Below, one piece after another: positions 1-11,600 of a stretch of DNA of 64,000 nt (its first letter is position 1; every line of letters starts with the position of its first letter). The position numbers and the translations under genes are program-made. The notes beneath the pieces are model-generated. The model worked only from the letters and a program-made list of their open reading frames with translations, made no database searches and had not been told where the DNA came from. Source of the stretch: Rhea pennata (Eukaryota > Chordata > Aves > Rheiformes > Rheidae); NCBI RefSeq assembly GCF_028389875.1, contig NC_084682.1:7326001-7390000 (forward strand), given 5' to 3'.

Positions 1-29
1 CTCCTTCTCCATTGCTCTTCTATTTGTAG

Positions 30-300
30 GGTCATTGGCACGTCCGAGACCCCAATCATCATCGTGGGCAACAAGCGGGACCTGCAGAGGGGCCGGGTGA
101 TCCCTCGCTGGAATGTCTCCAACCTGGTGAAGAAGACGTGGAAGTGTGGCTATATTGAGTGCTCGGCCAAATACAACTGGCACATCCTCCTGCTCTTCAG
201 TGAGCTCCTGAAGAGCGTGGGCTGCGCCCGCTGCAAGCACGTCCACACCACCATCCGCTTCCAAGGGGCCTTGCGAAGGAACCGATGCACCATCATGTGA
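30..300 (+). CDS. RASL10B: RASL10B, last coding exon (partial gene)
   Basis: C-terminal exon of the Ras-like small GTPase RASL10B; the rest of the gene lies left of the window. The acceptor is the TTTGTAG ending at 29. The first base completes a codon begun in the previous exon, and the frame then stays open for 89 codons to TGA at 298-300. Visible G-domain parts are the G4 motif VGNKRD and the G5 motif ECSAKYNW, followed by a Cys-rich tail and a terminal CTIM that fits a CaaX prenylation box, so the protein should be membrane-attached. From memory the exon is nearly identical to the human C-terminus, which ends CAIM. RASL10B points toward GAS2L2, so the two genes converge, as in human. Confidence 0.95.
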
Positions 301-2945
301 GACCTCCCGGCCCCCCCGGCCCTGCTCCAGCGCCCCTGGGCTTTGCTGCCCATCCCACGCCAGCCTCCATGGAGCTGAGGGGCAGCAGGAGTGGAGGACC
401 CCTGGGGTGAAATGCTGGGACAGTACACCTGGTACTGCATGGAGAACGGCGATGCTGCAAGTAGCAAGGGTGAGGATGGACCTTGGCTAACTCTGCGGAC
501 CCTAAGGCCTCCCCCTGCCTCCTAGTGCTTGAGGCCTGTGCAGATGTGGGTCGTATCTTTGCCATGCCTGAAGTGCCATGCTTGGCACTGGTGGGGTGGA
601 GGAGACAGCTCGGATGGTGCCCATAGGGTGGCTCCAGGTTGCCCCATGGACTGGCCTTGGGCTGCCCTGGCTGCTTCTCAGGAGATGCTCATGGAGAGGG
701 ACAGCCCTGAAGTTGTCCTGTAGACCTCAAATTCCTACACTGATGTTCACCACCGTGTCCCTGCTCCTCACCAGCCTGAGCCGGTCACCTCCGCTCGCTC
801 CCTGCTCCACGGCGGCACGGTCGTTTGGTTCCCCCGCTCGAGAAAACGCTGGGTTTCCCCACACCGGCCCCTCTTCTCCGGCCTGGGCTTCCTCCAACTC
901 GCGCTTCATCTTTCTGCCCCCGGCTCGGCCGCGTCGCTGCCCGTCCCCCCGCCGCCGGGCTGCTGGCCGCGCAGCTCCCCGGCCCGCTCGCCGCTGCGCC
1001 GGGCGGCCGCGGCGCGGGGCCGCTGCGACCCTCCCCGCCGCTTCGGCTTTAGCCCGCGTCCCAGGAGAAACACCCCGGGGGCCAGGGCAGGCAGGGAGCC
1101 AGCGGCCCCGCTCGCCTCCGCCGGAGCCGGCTGCAGTGGTACACGGGCTCGGGCTCGTTTCTGTCCCCTGGGCTCCTTTTCCAGCAGGAATTTCTAGATG
1201 AAATTTCGAGCGCCGAGTGCCCCGGGAACGCCGCCGGCGGCCCGGCCTCGCGCCTGCGCCGCTGCAGCGGCTTTCCCGGGAAGAGCGGCCCCTTCTCTAC
1301 CTCTTGCCGCGGGCTGAGCGCGCCGGTGGGCGGCCGCTCCGCTCCGCTCCGAGGGGTCCCGGCGGGAGAGGAGCCGCCGGCGCGGAGGGGAGCGGGGCCG
1401 CCGGAAGCATCTCTGCCCCCGCCGGGTGGAGGTGCCTCTGCCGCGCCGGCACGTGCTCCGGCCCAGCCGAACGCGCCGCACCGCTGCAGCGGAGCGAACG
1501 TACGCGGAGGAACCGGCAGCGGCTTTTCCTTCCCTTTCAGCTCCCGGTGCTCGCGGCAGCGCCGGCTCCGGCAGCAGCAGCGTCGAACAGCAGCCGCCCG
1601 AAAGCTCCCAGCCCTGGAGCCGTGCTGCCGGCGGGGGGTGTGCGGTGGCTCCCCGCGCGCCGAAACACCCAAAACCCGAAGGGAGAGGAGAGTGGAGGGA
1701 GGGGGAGGCCCGGGTCCTTCTCGGGTCGGGGTCCCGCGGGGTCCGACCTCCCGTGCTTCGCTGCCGCCCGGCCCGGCGCCGCCCCACGGTCCTGCCCTCT
1801 CGCGAGCTCTGTCCCCCCCCAAGTGTCTGGTAAGGAAACTCCCCGGTAAGTGCTGAGAATAAAGCGTTTATGAAGTGCTCCGACGTAGACATGTCGACGA
1901 CTAAGCCAATACATCGTTTGTTACAACCCGGTAGCCTGCAGTTTATAGCACAATTAGTTACAGGTTTTTATAGCATCTATTTAGTATTTTGAAAGAAAAA
2001 AAAAAAGGTTATAAATACAATTGTTATATTCTACTGTACTTTATAGACGGAGAAAGTTATATCAGTAACACGCTCGCCACGTGGGTGGCGCTTCCCAGCG
2101 CCCAGGGGATCCGGGGCTGCGCGGAGGTCGTCCCCCGGGGGGGCAGTGCCGGGGGGCTGCGGGGCAGGGCGTGCGGGGGGGGGGGCTGCGGGGCGGCCCC
2201 CCTTCTCCGAGGGGCACCCGCAGTGCCAAGTGGTACCGCTCCCCGCGCGCGGCCGTGGCCGGGCTTTGCCGGCGCCCGGCTCACCTCTGCCCTTGGGTCT
2301 CGCGGCGGAGGCTCCCGCCCGCCCTGCTCTTCGAGAGCCCGGTTAAGCTCAGGTCTGTCCCGCCTTGCTCCGTAGCCGGCTCGCTGTCTGCGTCGCTTGT
2401 GTCGCGAACTGCAGGATTTCCTCTTCCAGGGCGATCACCCAAGGGTGCTTCGCTCTGCCAGCTTGGGAAGCCTCCTGGGCCGCCACGGGAATTGGGGCCC
2501 GGGGAGAGGCCAGGCGGCCGTGGCGAGGCCATGGCGCTGTGCTCCCGTACTCCCGCGCTCCCGCGCCCCTGTGCTCCCGTGCTCCCGTGCTCCGTGCAAG
2601 TGGAGCGGGTCCGCGCGCGCCTGCCCGGGCCTCAGCCACCACCGTGTCCTCGGCACAGCAGCGGGCAGGCAGCGCCTGCTTCGCGCCGGCCTCCTCCTTC
2701 TCCTCCTCCTCCCTCCGTAAAGCGCCTCCTTCGCTCTGCTTGCAGCCCCGAGGCTGATCCCCCGCCCCCCCAAACCAGGCGGGGGTGCTTAAGAAAGGGG
2801 CTGGTTACGAGCCCAATGACAAAAAAAAAAATAAATAATAAATAAAACCCGCTGCAAAGGACGGGGCGCAGCGCCGAAGAGCCCGGGCGAGAGTCTCCGC
2901 GGGGAGCAGCACCCTCGGGGCGCCCATCCGCGGGCAGCGCCGCCC
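301..2945. other. Convergent 3' flanks of RASL10B (+) and GAS2L2 (-)
   Basis: No coding exon is seen. From 301 to about 780 the sequence is unremarkable and probably RASL10B 3' UTR. About 780-1830 is very GC- and CpG-rich, and 1860-2060 turns abruptly AT-rich. About 2090-2800 is GC-rich again, with a short run of imperfect 10-base repeats (gctcccgtgc-like) near 2540-2600. The many open frames here are a by-product of high GC. No protein-like composition or splice structure was found. Confidence 0.5.
1858..1863 (+). terminator. Candidate polyadenylation signal for RASL10B
   Basis: Plus-strand AATAAA, the first canonical hexamer downstream of the RASL10B stop. It lies in the transition from GC-rich to AT-rich sequence. 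Using it would give a 3' UTR of about 1.55 kb, part of it through a CpG-rich stretch, so the assignment is tentative. Confidence 0.35.
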
Positions 2946-5900
2946 TCACACCCAGGCCTCCTCCTCCTCCTCCTCCCCCTCCCCCTCCTCCTCCTCCTCC
3001 TCCTCGGGGAGCCGGCGGGCGCGGGCGGGCGGCGGGGGCTTGGCCGTGGGGCGGCCAGCGGGCGGCGGGTGCCGCGGCGGGGCCGGGGCCGGGGCGCGGG
3101 GCTGCCGGCGGCCCCCGGCCGGGCGCCCCAGCGGCGTGGGGATGCGCGAGGGGCGCTGGCCGGGCCGGTGGTCCCGCCGCGGCCGCACCTTGGGGCGCAG
3201 CTTCAGCTTGTAGATGGAGGGCACGCGGTCGGGCTTGCGCAGGCACCGCCGGGGCTTCGCCGGCGGCGGCCGGGGGGCGGCGGGGGGCCCCGCGCCCTCG
3301 CCGGCCGGACCCCCGCACCGCCCGGGCGCCGTGCCCGGGGCCCCCGGCCCCTCCGGGGCTGCCGCGGCCCCCCCACCCGGGAGCGCGGCCAGCCCCGGAG
3401 CAGCTCCGGGGAGGGGTTTGGCAATCCAGGAGCTCAGCTCCACGGGGCGCAGGGGCCGCCGGCCCCGGGACAGCTCCCGCACGACGCCGGCGTAGCCCCG
3501 CGGCCCCGCGGCCGCCCCGGCGGGGCTCGGTGCCCGGGCGCTGCCCGCCGGGCGCAGGTTTTCCCGGTTTCCCTCTGGACAGTGGTTTTCCTCCGCGGCC
3601 GCCCCCAGCACCCCGGTGTCGCCCAGGCCCTGGGCTCCCAGGCCGCGGCAGAGCGCCGGGCCGCGCGCCGGCTCCGCCGAGCAGCCCCGGGGCGCGCGGC
3701 TCCCGCCGGCGGGGCCGTCGGTGCCCCCCGGCCCGGGGTCCGGCCGGGCGCCCCGCGGACCGGCCGCGCTGCAGCCGCTCGGGGGGGTCTGGGGGCGGCG
3801 GGCCGGCCTGGGGCGGGTAGTGCCGCCGGCGGGTTTGAGGGGCGACGGCGAGCGCCCCGCGCCCCGGCTCCCTTCCCGGGGGCTCTTCCAGCCGGGCGCG
3901 GGGCTGGGGGCGTCCTGCCGCAGGGGGGAGGGCGGCGGCGCGGGGCCGGCGGGGGGCTGGAGCCCCCCGTGCCGCGGCCGCGCCGCCGGGGCTGCGCCTC
4001 GGCCTCCCGGGCGGCCGCTCGCCGGCGGCGGCGCCGCGGCCCCGGGCCCCGGGGGGCTTTTCCCCCCACGGCGCCGCCGCCGCCCGCTCGGCTCCTCGGG
4101 GCCGTCCCGCCTGCCGGGCGCCGGCCGGCCCGGAGCGGGGCCCCGGCGCGTCTCCCGGCGAGGGCTCAGCGCCGGGGGCGAGCGGGGCTGGCGGCCCGGG
4201 GGCGCGTAGGTGCCCCAGGCGACGGGGGGCAGCGGGCTCTGCGAGCGGCTGACCACCAGGGCGGGCTGGGGCTGGCCGTGGGGCTGGGGCTGGGGCTGGC
4301 CGGGGCCGGCCGCCGGCGGGCAGAGCCGGACCTCGTGCTGCACTTGCCGCTGGGCGCCGCCGGGTTTTGAGGCCTGTTTGTGAGCTGCGGAGAAGTGGGA
4401 GTCGGGGGGGGCTCGGGGGGGCGGCGGGGAGCGCGGCTGCCCCGCGCCGCCCCCCGCTCCTTCCCTCGCTGCGGGAGGATGCTCCAGCTTCCCTGCGGGC
4501 CGAGCACCAGCGGGGCTTTGGCCACGCGAAAGCAGCCTGGTCACCTGCTTCCCGAAGTCTGCTGTGACCTCTAGCGGCCACCAAAGCCACCCAGCAAAGG
4601 CACCCAGCAAAGGCACCCAGCAAAGGCACCCGGCAAAGGCACCCAGCAAAGGCACCCAGCAAAGGCACCCGGCAAAGGCACCCAGCAAAGCCACCCAGCA
4701 AAGGCACCCAGCAAAGGCACCCAGTAAAGGCACCCAACAAAGCCACCCGGTCTCCCCAGAGAAGCTCGGAGGCGATCGCACTACCCCGAAACGCGGGCCG
4801 GCGCTGGGGCAGCGGGCACTCACACAGCGAGGTGCAGCGGCACGGGTCGTGCTTGTCCAGGTAGTGCTCCAGCGTGTCCCAGCCGCCGCCGACCCGCACC
4901 ATGACGTGGCTGCGCAGGATCTGCCAGGAGCCATGGGCCCGTGAGCAACGCTTTGCCGGAGCCAGCGGCGTCCGGCAAGCGCGGGGCGCCGCGGACTCAC
5001 CCGGACAAAGATGAGGGTGCTGGAGTCTCCCACGCGGTATTTCCCCTCCGACATCTTGAGCATGGCGAACTGCACGGGGCAGGTGCAGCGGCTCACCAGG
5101 CACTGGACCTGCGGGCGCAGGGGCACGTCCTCGCCGCGGTGCCATGGCCCCCCGCCGCTGCCACCCGGCTCCCCAGCGCCCCGCCGGCTGCCCTACCATC
5201 TGATCCAGGTTCTGGAGGTCCCAGGGTCTCCGCGGGGGCCGGGGCGGCGGCGCCTCCTGCGGCGGCAGGTCCAGCTCCTGGCACAGCTCCTCCTCGATCT
5301 CCTCCTCCATCTGGATGAGGGTTGGGGCGCTCATGCCGAAGCGGGACGCCCGGCGCGCCAGCTCCAGCAGGCACAGCACAAAATTCTTCTCGTTCTTCCT
5401 CAGCACCAGGTCGTCCGTCTCGAACATCAGGACCTCTGGGCAGGGGGCGTGGGGAAGGGCCGGGTGGGCGAGGGCATGGGCACGGAGGGGACAGAGGGGG
5501 GCCCCCGTGGAGCTGCGCCGGCTCAGGCCAAACCAGCTCGGGGAGGTGGTCCCCGGAGCAGGAGCCGTGGTGCTCCTTGCCACGCTGGCCACAGGTCCAA
5601 AAGGGGTCGGTAAGTTAGTGGAGCGAGCAATCCGCTGAGGCCATACACGTGCAGAGATGCTGTTTCACGGCATCCCCAAACCACGAAATACCAGCAGGTG
5701 GGTGCCCGGGGCACAGACCACGCCACACCCGTCCTGCGGCGAAGCCCCTGGGCCCCCGGGACACCTGCTACCGTTGGCAGCGACGGGGCGAGCAGGACCT
5801 TGCGGGGTGCAGGACGCCTGCCCTGCTGGCCTTTCAGGACAAGCTTGTGCGGCGCGTGGCAGCAGCATGCCACCGCCCATGCCCCTTCCAGTTCCATTGC

Positions 5901-6454
5901 CACAGCACATTTTTGCACCCAGGCAGGAGCAGCTGCTGCAGCAGGGCTGGCTCCAGCCCCGCAGCCAGCGGGGGCGGCCGAGCTGCTGGGTGCATGTGGA
6001 GGAAAAAACCCCATTTGGGGGATACAAAGAAAGCGGGGCGATGCCCAGAGCTGGGAATTGCAAACCCGACGTGGTGCATCACACTGCAGCGCTTACCTTT
6101 AATACCCATCTCCTTCCTGCACCACTGGATGAAGTTGGAGACGTTGTCCCTGGCCTGGAAGGTGCCCGGCTGGGCCGCGTGGTTGTAGGTGACCCCGGCG
6201 GTGGGCAGGCGGAGGCTGCGGGCCAGGTCGGGGCAGGCGCGGGCGAACTCGCCGGCCACATGGGTGACATTGTTGGCATGGGAGCAGAGCACGGCGCCCG
6301 TCTCCAGCACCTCCACGAAGGTGCCCACCTCGATGTCCAGGGCGTAGAGCTCCTTGAGCCACTCGGCCAAGTCCTCCTTCATGGCGTAGAGGTACTGCTC
6401 GCTTGACTTGTAGGGGCGGATGCTCCGCACCGTGGCCCCCGGGATCCCCGACAT
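2946..6454 (-). CDS. GAS2L2: GAS2L2, growth-arrest-specific 2-like 2 (actin-microtubule linker)
   Basis: Five coding exons on the minus strand: 6454-6097, 5435-5197, 5108-5001, 4920-4824 and 4384-2946, all GT-AG with matching phases, giving 746 aa (human about 880). The start at 6452-6454 aligns with the human N-terminus, reading MSGIPG then [12 protein letters not shown]. The calponin-homology domain spans roughly residues 15-150 ([26 protein letters not shown]). The GAS2-related (GAR) domain covers about 195-267 ([35 protein letters not shown]). The large last exon encodes a Pro/Arg/Gly-rich tail, a conserved block ([21 protein letters not shown]), an SRIP motif near residue 680 that fits the EB1-binding SxIP consensus, a glutamate run and the terminus EAWV. 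The family links actin to microtubule plus ends; GAS2L2 is known from motile cilia orientation. All introns are under 700 bp. Confidence 0.95.
2957..3004. repeat. CTC trinucleotide tract coding for the GAS2L2 glutamate run
   Basis: An imperfect CTC/CCT tract in the last GAS2L2 exon. On the minus strand it reads GAG/GAA-like codons and encodes the Glu-rich stretch before the C-terminal AWV. It is in frame, so slippage would lengthen or shorten the acidic tail rather than break the protein. Confidence 0.8.
4583..4751. repeat. 13-bp minisatellite in GAS2L2 intron 4, 13 copies
   Basis: Head-to-tail units of AAAGGCACCCAGC begin every 13 bases from 4583 to 4739. Only a few substitutions occur (AAAGCC in units 1, 9 and 13; CGGC in units 4 and 7; CAGT and CAAC in units 11-12). 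It lies inside the 439-bp intron between the GAR-domain exon and the last exon. The reverse strand keeps an open frame through it, which is an artefact of the repeat. Confidence 0.9.
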
Positions 6455-7140
6455 TTTGCCGTAGGACCCCAGGCTGGGAGGGGACAGAGAGGAGAGGGTG
6501 CTGGAGACCTCTGTGCTGCCTGTTCCCCGGCCCAGCCCGCGGGGACGGCGCCTTACCCGGTGCCGCCGGTGCTGGCTCTCACGTGCCCGTCCCGCGCCGA
6601 GGCTGCCCAGTGCTCCCCGCGTGCTGGCGGGTGCCACCACCACCGAGCCCCGAATCCCCGCGCGGGCTGCAGACCTCGCTAGGAGCAGCGGGGCACCCCG
6701 GCCGTACCGCATGCGCACGAGGGAGGGGGGGACGCGGCACCCCCCCCCCCCCCGAGCCCGGCACCCCCTCCCGTCCCCGGGCCCCCGGCCCGCGGTGCCA
6801 GGGCCGCAGCCCCCAACCTGGTGACAGCCACGAGCGCTCCCCGGCCCCCGCCGCAGCCCGCCGGCAGGTCGGGCAGCCCCGGCGGCGCCGGCGCCCCTGC
6901 CCGGGGGTCCGAGCCGGGCGCCGCGGCCGGGACGGGGAATCGCCCCGCTGGGCAGCGGCCGTTTTGTTTCCTACCCGGGTGCTGCTTGGTGACAAGGGAC
7001 CGGCTGCAAACCCTCCCCGTTAACCCTTGGGCGCCTGCTCCTCCGCTGCCGGCGGGCAGCCCCGCGGCGGCTCCCTGCGCCCCCGAGCTCCCCGCTGCAG
7101 GGGCTGGGTAAACTGAGGCACCGAGGCGAGGCGACGGCTC
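6455..7140 (-). promoter_or_regulatory. CpG island, probable GAS2L2 promoter and 5' UTR
   Basis: Dense CpG and GC-rich sequence immediately upstream of the GAS2L2 start on the minus strand, tapering after about 7130. An open frame runs upstream of the ATG, but the methionine at 6454 matches the family start, so this part is read as 5' UTR and promoter. No TATA box or clear RFX X-box was seen. Confidence 0.5.
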
Positions 7141-7879
7141 CCAGGTGAGCCGGGGGGCTCGGGGGAGCCCTGTGAGCGATGCACCCCCCCCGCGGCTCCG
7201 CACCAGGGACTCGGCAGCCCGGAGACGGCCGCACTGCTGCAGCCGGTTCACAGCCCCGAAGAGGCGAGGGCGAGCGGGGCCGACGGCGGGGTCGTGCCGG
7301 GAGCCGTCCCCGCTCCACCTCCGCCCTCTCCGGACACCGCAGGAGGAGACGCTCCCGCTCGCGGAGCCGGCCCGGCTGCGGGGGCGCGGGCCCGCCGCGG
7401 TGTCCTTCTGGGGGAGGAAACACAAGAATCCCGGCTATTCCCGCAGGCTGGCGAACGTCGCGCCCGGGAGGAGGGAAGGACCCTCGGGAAAGGGGCTGCC
7501 GGGCCGGGCCGCCGGCGGGGCCCCCGCAGAGCCGCGGCGAGGGCAAACTCGGCAGCGCACGAACCTCCCCGGGCAGCAAATGCAGAGCAGCCTGGGGGGG
7601 CTGGCGGGGGGGGCAGCTCAGCACAGGGCCTGGAGAAAGCCCTGCTCGTGGGGGACGAGCGGGAACCGAGGCGTCAGCCTTCCTGCCCCAAGGGCTTTAT
7701 AGACAGCAATATAGCACGCGGCTATTTTCCAGCACGATTTACCCCTTTCGTTTGAGCCGGAAAACAGCCTTTTCTCCATGGAAGCTTCAGATAAAACAGC
7801 AAGACCCGTTCCCATCCCCGATGCGCACGCGCGCATCTTAAATACACCCCCTCCAAGAGACTTTTTTTTGAAAAAAATC

Positions 7880-7916
<37 letters not shown>

Positions 7917-8642
7917 CAAAAACAAACAGAAATCCCGACACTGAATATCCAGAGGGCTTTTTTTTTTTTCTTTTTTTTTTTTCTTTTTTTTTTGACGTTC
8001 AGGGCTCCAAGCCTTTGGGATTCACTGCAGTCCACGGTGCATCATTACTGCTCATTTCCAAATAAAACCAGGACGAGGCCCCGTCTCTTTGGCAACGTTG
8101 AAAATCCCCTGAGATTTTAAGCCCGGAGCGGACGCGCTCGCCATGCCCGCGCAGGGAGGGGTCGCTCACAGATAACGCGGGATAAAAAAACCCCGAGCAG
8201 ACGCGCCGGCTGCCCGTGCTGCCCGGGGAGAGGCTCCAGCCGGCGTCTTCTCGCAGCCCTACGAGACAGCGGAGAACCCGCCAGCCGCCCCCCGCCCACG
8301 GGAGCACCGCGCTCCGGCGCCCTCGAGCCCCGGCCGCGGCTCGCCGCCCCGCCGAAACCCCGCGCCCGCCCCCGGCGCTGCCCGGCTCGGCACGGAGCCC
8401 GCTTGGCCCTGTCCAACCAGCCTGGGCTGAAGGATGCATCCTCCAGGCTGTGACCCACCAGGCCGCGGCTCTCCAGGGAAGCAGCTCCCCCAGGGCCCCA
8501 GCGGTCCGTGGGGAGACCCGACCTGTCCACCCGAGGGCAGGGTGGCCTGGGGACCTGGTGGACACCGTCAGTCCCTGCCGAGCCGCTTGGAAACGGGAAT
8601 TCAAGTAGAGTCTATGAACGCGGTACGTGGGCGCGGAGGAGC
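7141..8642. other. Spacer between GAS2L2 promoter and MMP28 stop, including MMP28 3' UTR
   Basis: GC-rich sequence without a supportable coding exon. It contains an A25 run (7886-7910) and T-rich runs (about 7957-7994), which are complementary and 46 bp apart. No canonical minus-strand AATAAA (TTTATT on plus) was found below the MMP28 stop; the closest is a TATAAA variant near 7694-7699, so the end of the MMP28 3' UTR is unresolved. The human neighbour C17orf50 was looked for between GAS2L2 and MMP28 and not recognised. Confidence 0.5.
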
Positions 8643-11600
8643 TCAGAAGAGGACCTGCCCGCCATTGGCGTCCCAGCAGCCCATCCACGGCAGCTCTGCG
8701 GCCCACTTGCCAGTGGCCACCACCTGCAGCTTTGCCTGGTCAAACTGCCAGTACTGGTCATCCCGGAAGAAGTAGATGAAGCCGTTGCGGTGCCTGAGGG
8801 CGCCCGTCGTGCCGGGGGGCAGCCCGTCCCAGTCCCGCAGGCTCCGGGGGTAGTAGGGCTCCACACGCAGGGTCTCCTCGCTCACCACGAAGTACTTGGG
8901 CCCTTTGAAGAGCACCAGGTGCCGGAGCTGCTGGAAGTAGAGGGCCGTGTCGGGGTGCCGCGGGAGGCCACCGGCGCTGCACTTCTGGGGGAAACCCAGC
9001 TCCAAGGTGGAGCCTTTGTAGCGCCAACATCGGCCACCTCGGAAGAGACAGAGAGAGGGGATAGGGTCGCTCCCAAAGAGGTCTCACTGGACCACCGGCA
9101 GGAGATAAGGTCCCTCCACTGCCCCGCACAACCCCATCATTCATCTGCAGGATGAATGGATGAGGACCAACCTCACTGCCTGAGAGATGTGTCTGGGCCA
9201 TCTAGCACGGTGGCGACAGGGTCTATCCTTCTGGTGACCCAACTGTAACCACCGGGGAGAGCATCGGACCGGACGGAAACCACCGTGGACCAAAAGCTGC
9301 TTGTGTAGTTGTCTGCAGGCCGTGTAAGACAGCAGCCCTCAAGGGTTTAACTTGGCCATGCCATGCTGCTGCTCCCACCATGCCAGGAGCAATGGAGAGG
9401 ACGGGGTTTGTCCATGGGAGATGCTCTGGCTGTCTCACGACCAACCTTGCGCCCCCGCTTCGAGCTGGTCTCTGCTGTGACGCCTCCAGAGCATCGCTCA
9501 GCAGGGACCACCGTGGGGCTTTCACGGTCACGCCGCAGCTGGCAGACCATGTTCCCAGCTCCTTGGCACAGCCACATGCCAGCAGGCAATGGGGAAACTG
9601 AGTCACGGCCGTCCAGGGGCTCCAAGTCGCAGGAAGGGACATGCTGCCCCCCAGCCCAGGCTGCTTCATTGCAAACCTCCCCCTGCTCCTGCTCTGCCAG
9701 CAGCACGGTGGGACCCACAACCCCCCCCCCCCACTCCCCCACGGACCTCGAAGGGTTTGCTGCATCTCGGATCACGCTCGAGCAAAGGTGAGCGCTGCTC
9801 GCCTAAGTGCACCCGGAGGGCAGCGCTGCATCTCAGTACCTTTGAAGAAGTAAAACTTGCCGGTGAGCTCGGAGCAGGCAGCGGCGTCGATGCCGGAGGG
9901 GAGGCCGGGCCAGCGGGCGTGCAGGGGCCGCGGGTCGCTGGCGTTACCGCTCACCGACACCAGCCAGTAGTGGCTGCCCTTGAAGATGTACAGGTTGTGA
10001 TCCACATCTGTGCGAAGCAGGGGAAGAGACGTGAGGCACCTCCTCGGCCACCCGCAAGCGGGCGGTGCCCAGCACCGGCTGGAGGTGCCCGGTCCCCCCG
10101 CGGCTGCCCACCCACCCGCCCCTTCCCTCCCCCTGCCTCAACGCCATCCTCCCGCCCCGCCGGCGTTTCGCACGCTCGGCATTTTTCCACCAACGTGACA
10201 GTGCTGCTTCTACCTTCCCAGCCTCCCCCTCCAGGTCGCCCTGATTCGTTTCCTCCCCTCCGGCCTGGAGAGGACGAACGATGATCGCAGCCCCCTCTCA
10301 GAGCTTGTCTTTCATGTCGGAGCTTGTGCGCTGACTAAGCCTTGCCCCAGTCCAATTTGCAGGCTGTTTTCCGCGCTCCCGGGACACAAAGCTATTGCTG
10401 TGTCCTCAAGATGCACTTAGCTTCGTCAGCAGCAACGAGCACCGGCGATGCCACCAGCCCTGGGAGCACGAGCAGGGCTGCGGACCAGCCAGACCTGCCT
10501 TTTCCGCCTCTGGATCTTATCAGCGACAAGACACAGAGCAGAAAGAGGCCGCTGTAGTGGTGGGGGCAGCAGCGTGCCTTTTGGGGGGGCTGTGCTGGCA
10601 AGCACCTACCGGCGGTTATGGCATCGAAGAAGGAGTGGCAGTAATAGGCACTGAGGCTCCTCTGCCGCCATTCCTCACCAAAAAGGTCGGCGCTCCAGTC
10701 CTGGAAGTGAGCAAACACCTTTCCGGGGAGCTGGACGGCTGAGCCCTTGGAAGGTTTCCCTGGGACAGAGCAAGGAGCAGTGAGTCACAGAGCAGCGGCT
10801 GTGGGGCTTTCCCCGAAGCACTGGTTGAACACACGGCTGGCGACTCGTCAGAGGGCACCAAACACCCTCCTGACCCACAGTCTGGTTTCTATCCCCTTCC
10901 TCAAGGTAGTGGGCAAAGACCCCTTGATAGCCAGCAGACCCCAGGCACCGACGTTCTCCAGCTTGCGAACAGGCTTTCTCCACCCTGGGACCTGGCACCT
11001 GGGACCCATCACACTCCCTACTGCGTCCCCCTTGCCAACCACAGGGGACACGGCTCGCATGCTCCCCGTCCCTGCAGCTGGAGTCATCCCCCCCCACGCA
11101 GCTTGCACAGAGCCTTCACCCCTCGCATGGACCTGTTGCCATCCGTGCCTTTGGCGCTCTGCTCTGCTTTCTAGGGACGAGCCCTGGGGAGAGGCACCGC
11201 GGGAGGCTCAGGGGAGCCACGCTCACCGTATAAGTTCTGGACAGCCAAAATGTCATCCCAGCTGAGGACAAAATCCTTGCTGAGCTTCTTGTAGTACGGA
11301 GACATCAGGGCGCTCTTGACGGGGGAATGCTCCAGCCCCAGCGTGTGGCCGACCTCGTGCGCGACCACGACGAAGAGGTTGCGCCCTTTGCCGCTGTGCA
11401 GGGACCAGCGTTCATCGTTATCAAAGTGGGCCTCTCCGCGGCGGGGGAAGAAGGCATGGGCCAAGGCACCTCCTGGGGACGCGAGGGCCGGTTAGGGACT
11501 GCGCAGGGGCTGCGGGCAGGGCTGAACCTAAGGCACAAGCCAAGGGGACGGGGGCGCCCGCGCAGCTCTGGTTTGCTCGAATACGCTCCGAGAGGGAGCC

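Noticed and set aside
2632-5592. Minus-strand open frame of nearly 1000 codons over GAS2L2
   Set aside because: It stitches GAS2L2 exons 2 and 4 in one frame to introns, the 13-bp repeat (read as [10 protein letters not shown]-like units) and the out-of-frame antisense-like last exon. The spliced gene in proper phases explains the conserved parts.
6455-6718. N-terminal extension of GAS2L2 upstream of 6454
   Set aside because: The frame stays open, but the family start aligns with the methionine at 6454 and the extension is Arg/Gly-rich CpG-island sequence.
7886-7994. A25/T-rich pair as a hairpin terminator or mobile-element end
   Set aside because: Homopolymer runs pair trivially, and no element body or flanking duplication was found.
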